Of a stretch of DNA of 64,000 bases, positions 61,492 through 64,000 are shown in pieces; the stretch's first letter is position 1; every line of letters starts with the position of its first letter. The notes beneath the pieces were generated by a model, which saw only the letters and a list, made by a program, of their open reading frames with translations, made no database searches and was not told the origin of the DNA. This DNA is from Bog-756 sp963727075 (GTDB lineage: Bacteria; Actinomycetota; Acidimicrobiia; Acidimicrobiales; RAAP-2). Location of the stretch: the NCBI GenBank assembly GCA_963727075.1, contig CAVSET010000003.1, forward strand, positions 124,001 to 188,000, written 5' to 3'. Made by a program: the position numbers and the translations under genes.

Positions 61492-64000
61492 CTAGTACTC
61501 CGCCCGAATCGCAACGTTTCGATCAAAAGGCTCGAAGGTGATGGTTTCCTTCTTCGGGTCGAAATCTTTGTGTGGCCTTCCTTGCACGGTGACCGATTGC
61601 ATCGGCTTGCCGTCGGGATGCCGCAGGCGAAGCACGACCTTCTTGGCCGTGCAATTCTCGGGCAATTGCACGACGGCCTCGATTTCTCCCTTGGCGACAT
61701 TCGAGGTGATCGTGTAGCTCGACCTTGCCGAATCGCGTCGGGGCGTTGCGAACCGACACTTCATGCCGTCCTTGAGCCAATGGTTGGTCACAAACGGGGC
61801 CAGCCACAGTTCATCGCCTCGTTCCATGGCGAACATCGTCTGGGTTTGGCCGAGGAACCAGCCGGTCTCGTGCGTTTTATCCCAACCGTTGCCGGCGAAG
61901 CCGTCGGTCAAGCTCTCCCAGAACGAGAGATCCTCGAAGTTGACCAGCGCCGGAATCAGATTGAAATACGAGCGGATGAAGGGCTTCACGTCGTCGCGCT
62001 GCGCATAGATCTCGGCGATTCGGCAGTAATAGGGCTGCATCTTCGCAAACCCGCCCAAATCGAAAGCGTCGGCTGGCCCGATCTTTCCCGGCCGCCAGGA
62101 GCGAAGGAACTGGACGTCTTCGAGATAGTCGATCATCCAATCGGCGTCCTTGGAGGCCGGATCGAGAACCCCGTTCGCCACGAGATGGTGCGCGCCCAGC
62201 TCCGCGTTATAGACGTAGGTCGGTCACGTCATGCGCCGGGCAAGAAATCCTCGACGTTGCCGTAGCAGCCCAACAGCGACGGATTGGCCGGCACCCAAGT
62301 GCCGTTCTTCAGCGGAACGACGGGCGATTTCGCCTGCATCATATGGTACGCCCGCGCGATGTCTTCGCGGTACTCTTTGGCGTCCTTCAAGATCGCCGGC
62401 GCCGCGGGATCGCCGATGTCGGCCAACGCCTTGCCGGCCATCTCCAGCCCGCGGTAGTACTGGGCGTCGTTGAAGAAACGATAGGCGAAGCGGTTCCAGT
62501 CGGCGCTCACGCCCGGCGGCATCAGGCCGTACTCGGGCACTTTCTGCCCGTTGGCGTCGAGGCGTTTCGTCTTCTCCCGCTGACGAATGACCCATTGGCA
62601 GATGCGAACCACGTCGGGGGCGACCTTCTGCATCCACGCCCGATCGCCGGTCCGCTGGTAATGCTCGCCGAGGTTCCAGAGGATCTCGCCGGTGCCGACC
62701 AGCGTGTAGTTCAAGGCGAGATAGCCGTCGAGATTGCACTTCTTCAGATGAACTCGAGGCCGCGCGGGCGAACTCGGCGTGGCCGGTCATGTCCATGCCG
62801 CGAATGACGAGTTCGATTCGGTATCGAGCGGCGTAGTGAACCGAGCTGATCCACGGGACAACCAACTCACCGCCGTTTTCGTTGCGGGCGGCCAACATGC
62901 AATGCACTTGCGAGGCCCGGATAATATTGCTCAGGAACGCGTCGGGAATGTCGATCTGCATGGCCGGTTCGAGCAGCGATTTCCAATAATTCTGCGGCCC
63001 GCGACGCCTGCGGATTGCCTTCCAGCAGTGAAGCGTATTCCGCGGGGGCACTTTCCAGCCGGGCAGGTAGACGACGCAGCGGGCAGTCGTTCCGGCAGGC
63101 AGCGTGCCCGAGAGCACGACCCCCTCCGGTCCTTGCTTGCACGACAAAGGCGCCGCCCCGCGGGTGTCGATGAACAGCAAGACGCGATCGTTGTTGATCG
63201 TTGCAATACGATTGTTATTCGTTGCCACGAATCCTTCGGCGACTTTATAGTAACGCACCGATCGCTTGGGCTCTTTCGCCGACTGCCAGTTGAAGAACCA
63301 AGCGGACGTCGGCGGGTTCGGTCCCGGTGTTCTTCACGTCATATTCGAGCGCACAATAGGCCCGCTCGCGCAGCCATGCCGGCTTGCCTGCCCCGGACCG
63401 CTAGCCGGGGCAACGTAAGTCGTCTGCTGATACGTCGACGTTCTTGTCCTTGACGGTCGTGACGGGCATCGGCAGCCAGCCGCCGTCGAGATGCCGCGTG
63501 ATCGACAGCGGCTGCCGCCGCCGAAACTCGGCGCAAATCGCCATTGGCCGACGTTGGTCGACCCAGGTGTGAACGCCGTCGCTCGTCCCGGGCGGATCGT
63601 CGGCGCGATCGTATTCGTTGAAAGACACCGAGCCGTCGCGATAGACCAGGAACTTGCGGTTGTCGCAGGCCAGCGAAATCAGCATCGGCAGCCCAATCTT
63701 CTGCGCGGGTTGTGGATCAGCGCCCAGGCATGGGAAAAGTCCTGATCCGGCCTCTGCCGAACTTCTTCGCGCATTGTCTTCGCCCGGCGATCTTCTTGAG
63801 ATACTCGTCGGGCGTGACCGGCGACGGAACGCGCGTCACAAAGACGTTCGCGTGCGGCACATACACGCAATCGTGGGTCAGCAAATCCTCGACCGCCACG
63901 CCAAAGGCCGCGCCGGGCATCTGAAACCGCAACACCGTTCGATCGGCTTTGTAGTCCTGCGGAACGCTGGCCCGAACCTTCAGCACCAGCGGCTTCGAAC
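61492..64000 (-). pseudogene. large planctomycete-type (alpha/alpha) barrel glycosidase-like protein, fragmented, partial
   Basis: Reads leftward from beyond the right window edge to the stop at 61492, through at least four frame changes (near 63700, 63390, 62730 and 62225). Fragments form one protein: SLACDNRKFLVYRDGSVSFNEYDRADDPPGT; MRYYKVAEGFVATNNNRIATINNDRVLLFID; QIDIPDAFLSNIIRASQVHCMLAARNENGGELVVPWISSVHYAARY; NYTLVGTGEILWNLGEHYQRTGDRAWMQKVAPDVVRICQWVIRQREK; and YNAELGAHHLVANGVLDPASKDADWMIDYLEDVQFLRSW ... a beta-sandwich end. Repeated helix pairs and a Trp/Tyr-rich pocket suggest a six-hairpin glycosidase; the exact activity is unknown. Whether breaks are errors or decay cannot be told. 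Confidence 0.55.

Overview
The window reads as a high-GC actinobacterial contig, most like an uncultured Acidimicrobiia-type organism. It carries several acyl-CoA dehydrogenases and AMP-forming acyl-CoA ligases, tandem cytochromes P450 with a 3Fe-4S ferredoxin, an F420/PPOX-type flavoprotein, DUF3501/DUF4031/DUF2277 proteins and a class A RNase P RNA. Genes are tightly packed, often with ATGA or GTGA start/stop overlaps. The last 3.4 kb (from about 60.6 kb) is different: lower GC and planctomycete-like, joined in mid-gene to an amidohydrolase. I read this as an assembly chimera.

Layout. 0-6.5 kb (minus): PPOX-type protein (cut by the window edge), thiolase-like protein, DUF4031, rhodanese, VOC protein, HSL-type hydrolase, and a FadE27/FadE26-like heteromeric acyl-CoA dehydrogenase pair. 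A 14-bp site matching the KstR consensus lies between this pair and a divergent thiolase (6.9-8.1 kb). 8.1-22.1 kb (minus): an agmatinase-family enzyme; then two paralogous P450s with a ferredoxin, SDRs, three acyl-CoA ligases, an EthD-like protein and a Zn alcohol dehydrogenase; then fadD3-ipdF-fadE30, in the gene neighbourhood known from mycobacterial sterol C/D-ring breakdown. Together this is a sterol or isoprenoid catabolic region.

22.3-28.1 kb is a redox/iron region: msrB, ssb with two small genes, an encapsulin operon, an enoyl-CoA hydratase, then DUF3501, rubrerythrin and a Fur-family regulator with palindromic AT-rich sites upstream. The encapsulin overlaps a FABP/THAP4-like heme-binding beta-barrel gene whose C-terminus looks like an encapsulin targeting peptide. 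This is the most interesting system in the window: a candidate nanocompartment with a heme-barrel cargo class I do not recognise from described encapsulins.

28.2-33 kb: glpD, an alkyl-DHAP-synthase-like flavoprotein and an FGGY kinase in one overlapping operon. 33-37.4 kb: MoxR, DUF58 and transglutaminase (TgpA-like). 37.3-43.1 kb: ferredoxin reductase-like protein, MBL hydrolase, acyl-CoA ligase, xseB-xseA. 43.3-43.7 kb: rnpB. 43.7-49.4 kb: a less GC-rich accessory stretch with a pentapeptide-repeat protein, a Prim-Pol fragment, small hydrolase, ferritin-like, cupin and lipoprotein genes. 49.4-60.6 kb: SRPBCC, GNAT, SDR, APC permease, Ohr, a polytopic GT-C-like membrane protein and a small oxidative catabolic group.

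Sequence quality matters. Many conserved genes are broken by single-base insertions that restore family-like proteins when removed. The worst is the second P450, with about 15 indels in 1.2 kb; removing them gives exactly the 401 codons of its neighbour paralogue. I annotate these as one gene each and flag the shifts.
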